A DNA stretch of 64,000 nt from Bicyclus anynana (taxonomy: Eukaryota > Arthropoda > Insecta > Lepidoptera > Nymphalidae), in NCBI RefSeq assembly GCF_947172395.1, contig NC_069090.1, positions 6,706,291 to 6,770,290 of the forward strand, given 5' to 3'. The notes under the pieces are model-generated. The model ran no database searches. It was not told the origin of the DNA and saw only the letters and a program-made list of their open reading frames with translations. This document shows positions 9,840 through 19,405 of this stretch, in pieces. How positions within the stretch are numbered: position 1 is the first letter of the stretch; each line of letters starts with the position of its first letter. The translations under genes were made by a program, and so were the position numbers.

Positions 9840-10440
9840 GTATTCTAATCTTTTTTTAAAGAGTCGAATCTTCTATGTTTCAATTAATATGCGAAGGGGC
9901 TTCAACTCGATCCCAACGGTCCATCGTTCCTGATTCTTTATTTAAATCGGATATCGCGCCATTTTCTTGCACGTTTGAATTACAAATCGGAAGGCAGTTT
10001 CTTTCGAATTCCGAATTTAAATTCGGGTACTTCTCCCCAAATTGCCAGTTTGATTACCGCTTTTAATGCCACCTCCGAGTTTTCTCTTCGGGATTATGGA
10101 AAATTATTAGCGATGCGATGGGCAAAAAGTATTATCCAATTTTTATGGCGAGCGAAACAAAAGACGGTCTCAGGGACGGTCCGGGTGATGAGTTCGGAGT
10201 TCGGACGCAATTGTTGTTTCCGTTTGATCTTGATTAATTAGCTATTGCAAACGGAATAGATTATTAGGCAGCTGATGGGTGCTTACGCCCAGTAATTATA
10301 CGTCAAACCACCCGAATAATTAGTCATGTTAACATCGATTCTGACGGCGCATTTTAGATACCGGGAAGCAATTTGGACACCCACACAATTGTTGCAAACA
10401 TTTTTCGATCCTCTAATTCTAGCAGTACGGTAGCAGATAA
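9840..10440. other. Repeat-free island with AT-rich core motifs
   Basis: Unlike its neighbours, it has no transposon similarity. It includes TTCGAATTCCGAATTTAAAT (a near palindrome), GGGACGGTCCGGGTGATGAG and ATTAATTAGC. Two overlapping short open frames here have no recognisable family. Candidate regulatory sequence only. Confidence 0.35.
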
Positions 10441-10497
10441 TTCAATTACATTTTGTTTTTTAATGAACACAATCTTACCCGATGGTGAGTCTAGACA

Positions 10498-10578
10498 ACC
10501 TTGACGTTTCAAAAGTGCTTGTAAACTAAGCCGGCTTGATATAAATGAAATTTGATATTTATATTTGATTATGCCGGG
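10498..10578 (+). mobile_element. LINE-G 3' terminus
   Basis: TGACGTTTCAAAAGTGCTTG, then TAAACTAAGCC, then ATAAATGAAATTTGATAT is the 3' end seen again at 18662, 19320 and, inverted, at 24274 and 35263. It ends in TTTGAT-like units, as non-LTR tails do. Confidence 0.6.
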
Positions 10579-10599
10579 CTTACTTGAAAAGAGTACAAG

Positions 10600-11013
10600 A
10601 CAACTCTACCCATTCCTCTGACGGTTTCTACGCGGCGTTAAGAATGCTAAATTACTTAGCGATATAACAATGTTGAGCTGTGATCTCACCTGATGGTAAG
10701 TGATGATGCAATCTAAGATACGGTCTTGGTCGGTAGGGTGGTAACATTCCATGGTCAAAGCCTCCTAGACCTGGACCAATTAAAAAATCCAGTCAGTCTC
10801 AATCGGCCCAGCTGGGGGTCTTGTAAATCCACCGCGCATGCCACTGCGCCACGGAGGCCGCGGTCTACCACCAGACCAGACCTGAGCAATTTTAGAAAAG
10901 ATTTAATTCTAAATTGATACGACCTAGGATACCTATTTGTTAAAACCCATTACCAATAGCGCCAGAGAGACTAAGATTGTAGTCAAGGGCTAACTTCTAA
11001 AGAATAAAAAAAT
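10600..11013 (-). mobile_element. Jumbled SINE-B pieces
   Basis: Minus-strand SINE-B parts appear out of order: a middle piece at 10620-10672, a tail at 10684-10722, then middle-to-head at 10727-10860 with the A box TGGCGCAGTGG, and a further scrap at 10861-10896. A plus-strand tail (GATTGTAGTCAAGGGCTAAC) follows at 10966-11013. At least three copies have been inserted or rearranged here. Confidence 0.75.
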
Positions 11014-11074
11014 ATATATTATCATTTCGATAGGTGTTATAAATTAGAGCGCTTAAAACTGATACATTAAAAGA

Positions 11075-11480
11075 GTCCCGCGGCAAGCTATTACTGTCTC
11101 CAAGACGTGCGGGCGCTGGAGGGGGTCCAGGGGGACGGTTTTTTCTCCAAGTCGTCAGATAGATTGGATGACACTCGATCTCCCCAAGAGAACAAAATTA
11201 AAACGCCGGCGATGAGCCAAGCCAAACGAGCGGCGAATTATTTTCCGTTGAGTGATTCTCGGCCATAAAATTTCTGATTGATCAATTCATCCCGTGTTTC
11301 CATTTCTCTTTAATGAAGAGCACGTTCTTGGTGGACATTTTTTCGCTCCCCCGGCTCTATTTTTCCGCCTGTTTTCGCTTTAGTGGATGTTTTATTAATT
11401 GCTCCCGCTGCATACTCGATGAGTTTGGTAATCGAGAACAGATTTGCGTTAATTATATTGGATTCAATAAAGTATGTATT
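11075..11480. other. Repeat-free GC-richer island with Hox/Exd-like motifs
   Basis: It contains GGCCATAAAATTTCTGATTG at 11261-11280 and a following ATCAATTCATC. CCATAAAA resembles an Abd-B type site (reverse of TTTTATGG) and TGATTGAT an Exd/Pbx-Hox site. These short matches can occur by chance. No transposon similarity. Confidence 0.35.
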
Positions 11481-11915
11481 GTTACGGGCTCAAATATTTG
11501 GAATAAATGACCCGTATAAGACTTTATTCCACTTCTTAATCCAAGTATCAATACACATTTCCACACATAGGCAATCGTTATCCTAAATCGTAGCTTACTT
11601 CTCTTCGTTCCGAAGATAAACAGCTACGAGTATCTCGTCAGTCGCGTATTTTACCTGTGATAATGATTCTAAACTATTCTGGGAACTACTTCACGCCACG
11701 AAATTCGACAAAAAAACAAAAATAAAAAATTGTAAACAACTCAAATTATAAACAACTCGATAAGGGCCAGTGGTTATGAACATTATGGCTCTAGTAATAT
11801 TGTTGTCCGTAACAGTACATGTTACGATACTATCAAATCTTCTATCTACTGAGATAGATAGATAACATTACTTTGTAGAACATGCTACAAACACAATGCT
11901 CAATTTTCCCAATTT
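11481..11915. other. Unassigned AT-rich stretch
   Basis: An imperfect inverted repeat around 11818-11890 (GTACATGTTAC against GTAGAACATGCTAC) may be structural. Nothing else recognised. Confidence 0.35.
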
Positions 11916-11967
11916 CCAGTGATAAATATCATCCTAGTACATATACTAGGATGATATTTATCACTGG
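11916..11967. repeat. Perfect 24-bp hairpin, 4-nt loop
   Basis: CCAGTGATAAATATCATCCT... (11916-11939) is exactly reverse-complementary to 11944-11967, with loop CATA. The flanks do not match any repeat family in the window. Confidence 0.95.
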
Positions 11968-12109
11968 GAGTTCTGTTACCTAAAACTACAAACTATAATT
12001 ACAGCCAAGCCATCAAGTGAATTAGAACAAAACTTAGCACCTTAGAAAATAATACATTAAGATACCTACCTACTAGTATCAGTTTGTGGTATTTTTACAC
12101 ACATTCTAG

Positions 12110-12320
12110 CGAAAGTAGGTTGCGGGTTGCTTTGCACGTTGTCACTCGATCGGGTGCGGGAATTTTATAGCGGTCCTTCAGGATATTAAGAGGGAACGGG
12201 GGGATAATGGCACGATCCGTTGGACAATGTCGCCGGCCATCATTGGCCCGCGTCTCATTAAAAACAACAATAAGCAAGATAATGGTTGTTCGACCGTGCT
12301 TCGCGTGATTTGGATCGTTG
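12110..12320. other. Repeat-free GC-richer island
   Basis: Contains CACTCGATCGGGTGCGGGAA and GTCGCCGGCCATCATTGGCC. No transposon similarity and no convincing exon. Candidate conserved non-coding sequence. Confidence 0.35.
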
Positions 12321-12615
12321 CTTGTACTGGTTTGTTATTAGTTGGAATGTGTTACGATTATTGTCATAATATGTTTTTTTTTATAAACATATCATTGTAA
12401 TGTGTGTTATCGCCGCGTTGCAACGACTTGCGGTACGGACGGCTTCAGTGTTCTCGTGGCGTTCGAGCCCTCCACATCTCTTGTTGTGTAATTCTTTTTG
12501 GGTTACTTGGGATAGGCGGGGAGAGTGACTTGAGTGGAAAAGATATCTGTCAAAGGTGCTTTTAACCCTACACAAAACGTTCACAAGTGCGTGACTTCAC
12601 TCAAAGTCATTCTCT
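12321..12615. other. Unassigned sequence
   Basis: A mixed-composition stretch with an open frame on the minus strand lacking any recognised motif. Confidence 0.35.
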
Positions 12616-12684
12616 GCCATTCTAGGTTTAAGACCCTAGAATGGCAACAAAACTGTTACCAAAATAAATTTTGGTAACAGTTTT
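12616..12684. repeat. Two adjacent perfect hairpins
   Basis: First: GCCATTCTAGG (12616-12626) pairs with CCTAGAATGGC (12635-12645). Second: AAAACTGTTACCAAAAT (12649-12665) pairs with 12668-12684 across a 2-nt spacer. They are separated by 3 nt. Confidence 0.9.
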
Positions 12685-12781
12685 ATTTGTTAATTAAGTT
12701 GTCCTGACAAATGTTGTGAATCATGATCTTTGTTTGACATTAGTTTTCTTATTTCTGTAATCACTTCTGAGTCTGCTAAAA

Positions 12782-12962
12782 TCTATACGAATATTATAAA
12801 GAGGTAAAGTTTGTAAGGTTGTAGGAGTATTTTCTACATATACCTAGAACATATTTTGCCTCTTGGAAACAACGTTATTTGGGAGTGTTATAAGCTATGT
12901 TTTATCTCCGTATTCTCACGAGAACGGGATCTACGTGGGTGGATCCGCGGGGCATCTGCTAG
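12782..12962 (+). mobile_element. HEL-2 Helitron-like element, complete
   Basis: The 5' end is TC-TATACGAATATTATAAAG after a host A. The 3' end is CTGCTAG followed by a host T, preceded by GGATCCGCGGGGCATCTG. The length is 181 bp with no coding capacity. TC at one end, CTAG at the other and insertion between A and T are the Helitron signature, so it would depend on an autonomous element's Rep/helicase (family knowledge). Confidence 0.75.
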
Positions 12963-13018
12963 TAAAGTATATACTATACAGTTCATCACTGCCTGCTTAT
13001 TTCAACGACTCCGTACAA

Positions 13019-13072
13019 TTCAATCAAACAAACAAACAAACAAACTCTTCAGCTTTATAATATTAGTATAGA
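13019..13072 (-). mobile_element. HEL-1 5' end fragment
   Basis: On the minus strand it reads TCTATACTAATATTATAAAG and CTGAAGAGTTTGTTTG (GTTT)n. Only the first about 54 bp remain, 56 bp from the end of the HEL-2 copy. Confidence 0.75.
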
Positions 13073-13484
13073 TTGGCTTACTTTCTTTAAATCTAAAAGA
13101 GTTGTCAGTATAGTAAGAGACAGCAGTCAGATCTAATTGAATCTCAATCTATCCTTTAGCGAACAAATTAAATGACGCGATTTTTTTAAAAAAGCCAAAC
13201 ATTTAATTTAACGTCACTTCTACCTGATGTTAATCTTAGAACTTCCGATCTCCCGATAAATAGAGATTAAACAAACAAAATGGGAGCGTAAAAGAAAAGA
13301 AATGCCAACCGATCCTGCTTACCCTCGCCTCCCCTCGCATAATTTCATTATTTATCGTGTCTATACCAGAACATAAACTTTATCGATGTTATTGCAAAAC
13401 GGTGTTTTATTCTTAAGTAGATCGTCTTTATAAACGCATGCAAACTCGCATTTGAGAACCACTATGCCTAAACTTACAGTTTTT
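13073..13484. other. Unassigned sequence
   Basis: A GC-richer stretch near 13290-13340 (GATCCTGCTTACCCTCGCCT) has no family match. No gene recognised. Confidence 0.35.
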
Positions 13485-13740
13485 CATCATTATTATTATC
13501 AACCCATATTCGGCTCACTGCTGAACGCGAGTCTCCTCTCAGAATGAGAATGGACTCGAGGGGCAGACATCACATACGCTGAGAATTAAGAAAATTCTCT
13601 GGTATACATGTTTCCTCTCGTTTTTCCTTCATCGTTTAAGACACAACTGAAAAGTTGGAGATGTATGCTCCAGACCGGATTTGAACTCACACCCTCCAGA
13701 ATCGGAGGCAGATGTCATATCCACTGGGCTATCACGGCTC
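13485..13740 (-). mobile_element. SINE-A, internally deleted
   Basis: The minus strand has the A box TAGCCCAGTGG and a near-consensus B box (GTTCAAATCC). The segment holding CACGTG and the GGTGGACTATTGGCC part are shortened. The tail has TAATAATAATGATG. Confidence 0.85.
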
Positions 13741-14139
13741 TTCAGTTGCGGGGTTTTAGATACAAGCAAATCCAACTAACTTTGTCTTGTTTGAGCTTTC
13801 GTTTACAATTATTATTATTTCTTTTATTTTAACATTTAATAAATTAACTAAGCAGTCAAACGCTTACAAGCACTAAGAAGATTTTGTTTTAGGAAATAAA
13901 AAATAAGATAATATTAAAATACTTGAATCTGACTCACGAGATTACAGCCTCTAACAATCTGATAGCAAAAATTTCGACCAAAAAATCCTAGTACGGGTAG
14001 CCTCTGTTTTGATAATATATCGAAAACGATTAGTGACTCGGTCTAGACGCTGAGCCAGCGACAGTCAGACCTTCGTCATTTAAAAACTGTAAGTTTGATA
14101 GCTCATGCTCCTACTATAGATGAGTACCATAGCCAACCA
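13741..14139. other. Unassigned AT-rich stretch
   Basis: Nothing recognised before the flank shared by the fold-back 1 copies. Confidence 0.35.
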
Positions 14140-14470
14140 ACGTATGGAGTTAGGACCGTGGTGGCTTTGAGAGATAGTAGGTTTCAAGGATCCAGGCCCT
14201 CAACCATTTAAGTATAAAGTATATTTTTTTATATTTTTATCAGCATATTAAGAGAAATGATACTCCCATTCGCCAGACACTTAGCTCCATGGAAACTCTT
14301 CGCAAGAGACCCTTGAAGTTTCAAATTAAATAGTGTTTTTCGAAGGGATGCCGTGAAGCTAAGTGATTGGCGACTGGGAAAAAATAATCTCATATTATAC
14401 CGAGGAAAACATAAAAAAAATTACGCTTAATAATCAGATGGTTGAGAATCTGGATCCTTAAAACCTGAAT
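14140..14470. mobile_element. Fold-back 1, better copy
   Basis: GGTTTCAAGGATCCAGGCCC (14180 on) and its inverted match (14439-14465) differ at about 4 of 27 positions. A second inverted match lies inside: CCATTCGCCAGACACTTAGC against GCTAAGTGATTGGCGACTGG. This gives a 286-bp stem structure with no coding capacity. Similar sequence at 4020-4340 shows that it is dispersed. Confidence 0.75.
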
Positions 14471-14872
14471 TTTTTTCAGAATTGGTTATCGTACTTACTT
14501 ATGGTATAAGCTGAAAAAGTTTCAGCTCTTATAAAATGAGGAAGGTCTGGTGTTTACGGGCTTTTAGTATATTCTAATTGGTGATAAATCCCATGTGAAG
14601 ACGCCCTTGTGAGGTAACATGTAATAAAAGTTCCGAACTACCTCATCGAAGTCCCCGAGTTAATAATGCATAAAACACCTGAAAGTCGGGCACGCAAACA
14701 ATTTAATTTACTACAAGACGAGAACACGCCCGATATTGTACATTCCGCCCCTCGTTAATACGAATTTCAGGGGCCATCTCACGCCTTGCACACCTAAGAA
14801 AACAAATTAAAAAATTGGACCAACGTGAACTTTCTTATGTTGTTAGTGTTCCGTATAATATCATATGGAAAA
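14471..14872. other. Unassigned sequence with a unique patch
   Basis: 14690-14790 (ACGAGAACACGCCCGATATT, CCCCTCGTTAATACGAATTT) is repeat-free and GC-richer. The rest is unremarkable. Confidence 0.35.
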
Positions 14873-15063
14873 CAAGCAGATGCCCTACGGTTTCTTCTAC
14901 GCAGTTCCCGTTGCTAGAATACGGAGATAAAATATAGCCTATGACACTCACAAATACCGTGGCTTTCTATTAATAAAAGAATTTTCAGAATCTGTTCAAT
15001 AAATCCAGAGATTACCCCCCTAAAACACCACAAAACTTTACCTCTTTATAATATTAGTATAGA
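14873..15063 (-). mobile_element. HEL-2 element
   Basis: The minus strand starts TCTATACTAATATTATAAAG, AGGTAAAGTTTTGTGGTG, and later has GGCTATATTTTATCTCCGTA; the 3' CTAG is mutated to CTTG. About 190 bp, with its 5' end facing the 5' end of the next element. Confidence 0.7.
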
Positions 15064-15100
15064 GTTTCGTTAAAGGAAAATTTTAAAGTTTCATTTTATT

Positions 15101-15290
15101 TATACATATATTATAAGAAGGTTAGGTTTGTGGTGTTGTAGGTAATCTCTGGATCTACTGAATCGAATTTAAAAGTTCTTTTACTAATTAAAAGCCACTT
15201 TATTAGCGATTGTCATGCTATGTTATACACCCCTTTTTCCATAGGAACGGGAACTACGTGAGTAGTTGGGAACTGGGTGACCGCGGCTAG
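15101..15290 (+). mobile_element. HEL-2 element
   Basis: The degenerate 5' end ATACATATATTATAAGAAGG is followed by TAGGTAATCTCTGGATCTAC and CCATAGGAACGGGAACTACG, ending GCGGCTAG before T. It forms a head-to-head inverted pair with 14873-15063, about 40 bp apart. Confidence 0.7.
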
Positions 15291-15616
15291 TTTACCATTT
15301 TTGACCATTTACAAAAAAAGCTAGTTTACTACATAAACAAAAAAAAAGTAAAAATATACAAAAAACTATTTTAAAATTAATTTATTTTTCACAGAACCCT
15401 AAATCGACGGAAGGACAACAAAGAGAGGCGACTAATAAACGCGGCGTTCGGTAATTCATCATTGTTTTTCACAAATAAAAACATGACAAAGACACGTCTT
15501 CCCCTCCAAGGGGATGCGAACCGATACGCATATCTATCTCGAACAACAAATCTCTTTATAATCTGTTTATCATATAGCGGACTTATTAAGATATTGATTT
15601 TAAATCAACATTTATA
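15291..15616. other. Unassigned AT-rich stretch
   Basis: A small GC-richer part near 15410-15460; no element recognised. Confidence 0.35.
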
Positions 15617-15775
15617 TAACACTACTATATAAAAAAGTACTAAACGCCGAAACTACTAAACCGATTTGGTTGGAGTGGTATTTAAACATCAGCCTATTTT
15701 AACGACCTACTGTTAAGGTCAAAGGATAGTTTTAATCCATCACGCCGCTCCAAAGTATGTTGGCGAGCTTAAGTT
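15617..15775 (+). mobile_element. Helitron-like fragment, other subtype
   Basis: ACTACTATATAAAAAAGTAC, then GCCGAAACTACTAAACCGAT, has the layout common to these elements (AT-rich start, then an 'actactaaaccgattt' block). No 3' CTAG end was found. Confidence 0.4.
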
Positions 15776-15791
15776 CATAATTAAATAAATT

Positions 15792-15829
15792 TTAACGACC
15801 ACTATCAGATGTTACCGATAATAATCTGG
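15792..15829 (+). repeat. Short dispersed repeat, partner at 26155-26192
   Basis: TTAACGACCACTATCAGATG continues to TAATCTGG. The same string is inverted at 26155-26192 with only a few differences. No family recognised. Confidence 0.6.
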
Positions 15830-16587
15830 AGAGGCTTAACATACTTTCCATGACAATATGAAAAAATAATGTTCCCAAAGTCAATTTTATCTCTCTCTTT
15901 CTATACTATCATGTAAGTCAGAGATAGATAGATAAGTAACACAATCGAATTACAAAAAATCTTATAGGTAATCGTAGCTTGGCAAGTCTTGGCGTAGAAT
16001 AGCTACGATAGGCTACGCGGCTACAGGTGCTACGAATGATTGCGACGCCGATCAAAGTTACAAAAATCAATGCACTTTATCTACATTTTTATTGTAAGTA
16101 ACTTGCACAAGTTATATTTCCAAAGAGTGTACCTCGTTGACATTCTAAGGCATTTAACAAAATTATTAAGTATTATCATCCATATTTTTATTATACTTAT
16201 AATGATATTTTTTCATTCGTTGTTAAGTTAACAGTTCACTACATTCTCATTTATGATAGTTAGTGAAAAAGAAAGAAAGAAAAGATCTTTATTTTTAAGT
16301 AGTGATGATACAATGTAGTATAGAATATGATACAGTCTAATATATTACCACACTAACGGGCTTGAGTTGGTACGCTTATTTACAGAAGATATAATATACT
16401 CCGGCCTGTATTTAAGCCATATGGAAAAAATAAAAAAAAACTTAAATACAGGAGTATTCGTGTGTGCTGATACTGAGTTATTCTTTCTTCTAAAAAACTT
16501 TAAGTTAAAGTTATCAACCCCGAGTTGGGAATTAGGGCCGTCGTTCCCGGTCTGATCGATAACGACCAATTGATATATAAAATTTGA
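15830..16587. other. Unassigned AT-rich stretch
   Basis: It includes a GAAA run near 16270 and a 12-bp inverted pair (CCTGTATTTAAG / CTTAAATACAGG) near 16405-16450. Open frames here are short and unrecognised. Confidence 0.35.
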
Positions 16588-16730
16588 TAGCTTAACAAGT
16601 TCGTTGATGATACTCCCATGATATGCGGGCGACGGGGGGAAAAACTGCGAGGGTGTGAAACTGAGCGTGCGGGGAAGTGAGATGCATCGCGCGGACCATC
16701 GGGAGTGTTATGAACGAACTTGCCAAGCTA
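16588..16730. mobile_element. MITE-2 copy 1
   Basis: TAGCTTAACAAGTTCGTTGA and, inverted, GGAGTGTTATGAACGAACTT...GCTA form terminal inverted repeats of about 30 bp. The interior is GC-rich (GATATGCGGGCGACGGGG). The partner is at 51964-52146. Confidence 0.75.
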
Positions 16731-16769
16731 TAAAAACATAATTAGCCCGCCAACCATAAAAAGAACAGC

Positions 16770-16855
16770 GTAGTGGTTCCAAGCTCCATATCACCTCCTA
16801 TAAAGAGGGAGCCCTGGCCTTATAGTGGGCCATAGGCTCATAATGATGATCAAAG
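16770..16855 (+). mobile_element. LINE-type 3' end (family T)
   Basis: CCTATAAAGAGGGAGCCCTG, then CATAGGCTCATAATGATGAT, matches 26240-26313 in order and ends in (GAT)n. This is typical of RTE-like tails in moths and butterflies (recalled). Confidence 0.5.
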
Positions 16856-17130
16856 TCGCTTAAGACGTTTCAACTCAACTCGCCCGACGAATACGGATGC
16901 GGCGCGCTTTGAGATACTAGATGGAATTTTTAATGCAATAATTCCGATAATTTATCGCTAGATAGCGCTCCTTTGTGTCTGGGGGAGCTGGGGCGAAATG
17001 CGTTTACTTTTTACTTAGCTTTAAATTGGCAGGCTTGGTAATGTGTATGAAGGAAAAAACGATAATTTTGTATAATCACTAATATTTAGCATGTTGCTAG
17101 AGGACCTGCCTCGCTAACCGTTACCCCTCT
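16856..17130. other. Repeat-free GC-richer island
   Basis: Includes GCCCGACGAATACGGATGCG and TCGCTAGATAGCGCTCCTTT. No transposon similarity; candidate conserved non-coding sequence. Confidence 0.35.
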
Positions 17131-17639
17131 GGCAAAGATCAAAAATCTATGATCTACTGCGTTTATAAAAACTGTTGCTATAGAAACGATGTTTCATTGT
17201 TGTAATCGTTTTCGTCGTGTGTGTATTGCGAGTCAAAATTATAGTTGTGTGTAGTGTATGGACATAGAATATTTTTAATGGTGTTAAATATTTTCGATGT
17301 GTGTTTACCTCGTCCCCCTCAAAAAACGACCACCGAAGACCGCCCTGCAATATAATGGCATAACCTAGAAAAAGGCTTTAGCTAATCACAAGTTAGGTGA
17401 ATTACGAACTTAAATAAATACTATATTTTTTATGATTAAATTACATTTACTATTATAATAGTTTCAGATGTTTCCCTATACTTGTATTAGACGGCATTAC
17501 TTGCAATATTTTATCGTTTAAGGTCAACGAAAAATACCCTATAAATTTTGATTCTTAAGAGGGTATACGTTTTTTGCGCCATAAAAGGCATATTTTTACT
17601 TTTCCCTGGAAGTTTTATTTTTTCACATCTTCAAGGGAT
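17131..17639. other. Unassigned AT-rich stretch
   Basis: Two weak open frames without any known motif. Nothing else seen. Confidence 0.35.
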
Positions 17640-17795
17640 TTATACTCAGACCTATGCATATGGTTTTAGTTTCAACTCAATAAACTCAAGCGTTCCCGAG
17701 ATAAAGGATCTTGCAACAAACAACATACTGATTCCATAATGGTTCGGTATTTTTCCATTAAAGATGCGGAATCCTAAAAAAACACAAAATTGCTT
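17640..17795. repeat. Possible dispersed repeat with a GGTTCGGTATTTTTCC motif
   Basis: GGTTCGGTATTTTTCCATTA, then GCGGAATCCTAAAAAA, resembles a widespread lepidopteran repeat end (recalled). There is no second copy in this window to confirm it. Confidence 0.3.
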
Positions 17796-18005
17796 GTATA
17801 CCTTATTTTAACTAATCCCATGTCCTTTAAAACGGACGGCAAACAATCACGTCCTAGTAGTTAATAATAAAAAAGCAAGGATCTCGGACGTTATCTCCGG
17901 CAGCGTTTTTTCCATTTTCACTAAATTAGCGGAATACTGTCGTTGTGACGTCACGTATTTAATTATGTCGCCCGCGCATCTCGACACTTCGGAATTGAAT
18001 CTAAG
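17796..18005. other. Repeat-free island
   Basis: Contains TTGTGACGTCACGTATTTAA, which holds a full CRE palindrome TGACGTCA at about 17946-17953. No transposon similarity. Confidence 0.4.
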
Positions 18006-18007
18006 CC

Positions 18008-18232
18008 CTTATTCGCACGAGAGCTTTTTTAACGGACGTTTAAAAAGCGTTCAAATACAATAATTACATTTCCAAGTATATGTTCACACAACAGAAGTAG
18101 ATATATGATGTTCACAGGACAGTGTTTTTCAAACACAACGCTTTTTTCGAGCAGTGTTGCATTTTAATTTAACTTCATACTGTATTTGGACCACTTTTTT
18201 GACGTCCGATAAATAACTCTCGTACGTATGAA
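18008..18232. mobile_element. MITE-3, about 50-bp inverted ends
   Basis: CGCACGAGAGCTTTTTTAAC (from 18014) pairs imperfectly with sequence ending CTCTCGTACG at 18226. The inverted match continues inward through GGACGT and CAAATACA for about 50 bp. The length is about 225 bp and it is non-coding. Only one copy is seen here. Confidence 0.65.
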
Positions 18233-18334
18233 GGTTAATGGTTGATAGTAGGTCGAATAAGATTTATATTTAAAGATACATTTTACCTAAAAAATGCCTG
18301 TAGGCTGCATCGTTGGTAAATTTTATTTGTTCAA

Positions 18335-18420
18335 CGGTTAACTTGTTCAGCTGCGGAGGTCCTGATTTCGAGTTCTAGATCAGGCTTTGAAAATATTGAG
18401 ATTGAGAGGTAATTGGGCCT
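18335..18420 (+). mobile_element. SINE-R head, decayed
   Basis: GCGGAGGTCCTGATTTCGAG, then TTCTAGATCAGGC, has the layout of a tRNA-like B-box region seen in variants near 23262, 25715 and 60162. The A box is not recognisable. Confidence 0.35.
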
Positions 18421-18661
18421 ACTTTCATCTTCACACGACTAGTAGAGTTAATTATGTTATTACCTACTTGTAATTTTAAGCTAGAGCATAGCTTTTAGTA
18501 GGTTTTGAGATCGGCGACCGAACCTAAAAATTCCGTAACGAAAATAAACCCAAGCCGTGCATCAAGTTAACACATTTCGACGATGATATATCGATATTTC
18601 AATTTTAAATTTTAAGTTTTCGAATAATTATTATCACCATTATCTTAAGTTTAATATTATT
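18421..18661. other. Unassigned AT-rich stretch
   Basis: Nothing recognised. Confidence 0.35.
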
Positions 18662-18738
18662 ACCTGACGTTTCGAAAGAGCTTGTAAACTAGGCCTATTT
18701 GAAATAAATGAATTTTGACTTTGACTTTGACTTTGATT
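18662..18738 (+). mobile_element. LINE-G 3' end with (TTTGAC)n tail
   Basis: TGACGTTTCGAAAGAGCTTG, AACTAGGCC and AAATAAATGAATTTTGACTT, then repeated CTTTGA units, mark a retroposon 3' terminus. No coding part remains. Confidence 0.65.
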
Positions 18739-19019
18739 CAACTGTCCCAAGTAGTGTGCAACTAAGGGACAAACTTATTAAACCAGAGTTCGATTCCAGC
18801 TCAACGTACAGACATTTTCTATTTATTTATTATTTTATTTTTTATTATTTTCTAAAGAAAAAAAAACTGCATAAATAAAATAAATAAATAATTATAATTG
18901 CATAAGTTGTTAAAAAATGATAATAAATTTATCACGACAGTGCCCAAGTGCCACACGTATTTTTTTTTGCTCTACTTGCGGGGGCACTGCCGTGCACCCA
19001 GGTAAATATTGCAAAGAAC
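18739..19019. other. AT-rich stretch with simple repeats
   Basis: TTTA-type runs at 18818-18895. A B-box-like GTTCGATTCC occurs at 18789-18798. CAGTGCCC / GGGGCACTG at 18938 and 18979 could pair. Confidence 0.35.
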
Positions 19020-19400
19020 TTTGCAAAAAAGGAACTGTTGAGTATATTGCTAACTCTTCTCAGCAAAACCTACCTTCTGAATCAATAGCAAAGACTCTTA
19101 GTCAGGCTTGACATTTCAAAGATGAGTTCCTTAATGATAAAGATGCTTGGAGGCCGTTGGATCAGCGTCCACCTTCACACAGGAAGTAAAACTGTAAGAA
19201 ATTATAATGTTGTCATCAATTGTAAATTATAATATTGTATGATTTTTTCTAAAAGAGCAACTGTTGAGTTTCTTGCCGGTTTCTTCTCAGCAGAACCTGC
19301 CTTCCGAATCGATGGTAGAATCTTTACAAATAGTCAACTGACGTATCAAAAGTGCGTGTAAACTGAGCCTACTTGAAATAAATGAATTTTGATTTTTTTT
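19020..19400 (+). mobile_element. Two LINE-G 3' pieces in tandem
   Basis: ACTGTTGAGTATATTGCTAA...TCTCAGCAAAACCTACCTTC (19035-19110) and ACTGTTGAGTTTCTTGCCGG...TCTCAGCAGAACCTGCCTTC (19258-19320) are two copies of one segment. The second continues to the family end AAATAAATGAATTTTGATTT. Confidence 0.65.
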
Positions 19401-19405
19401 TTCAT

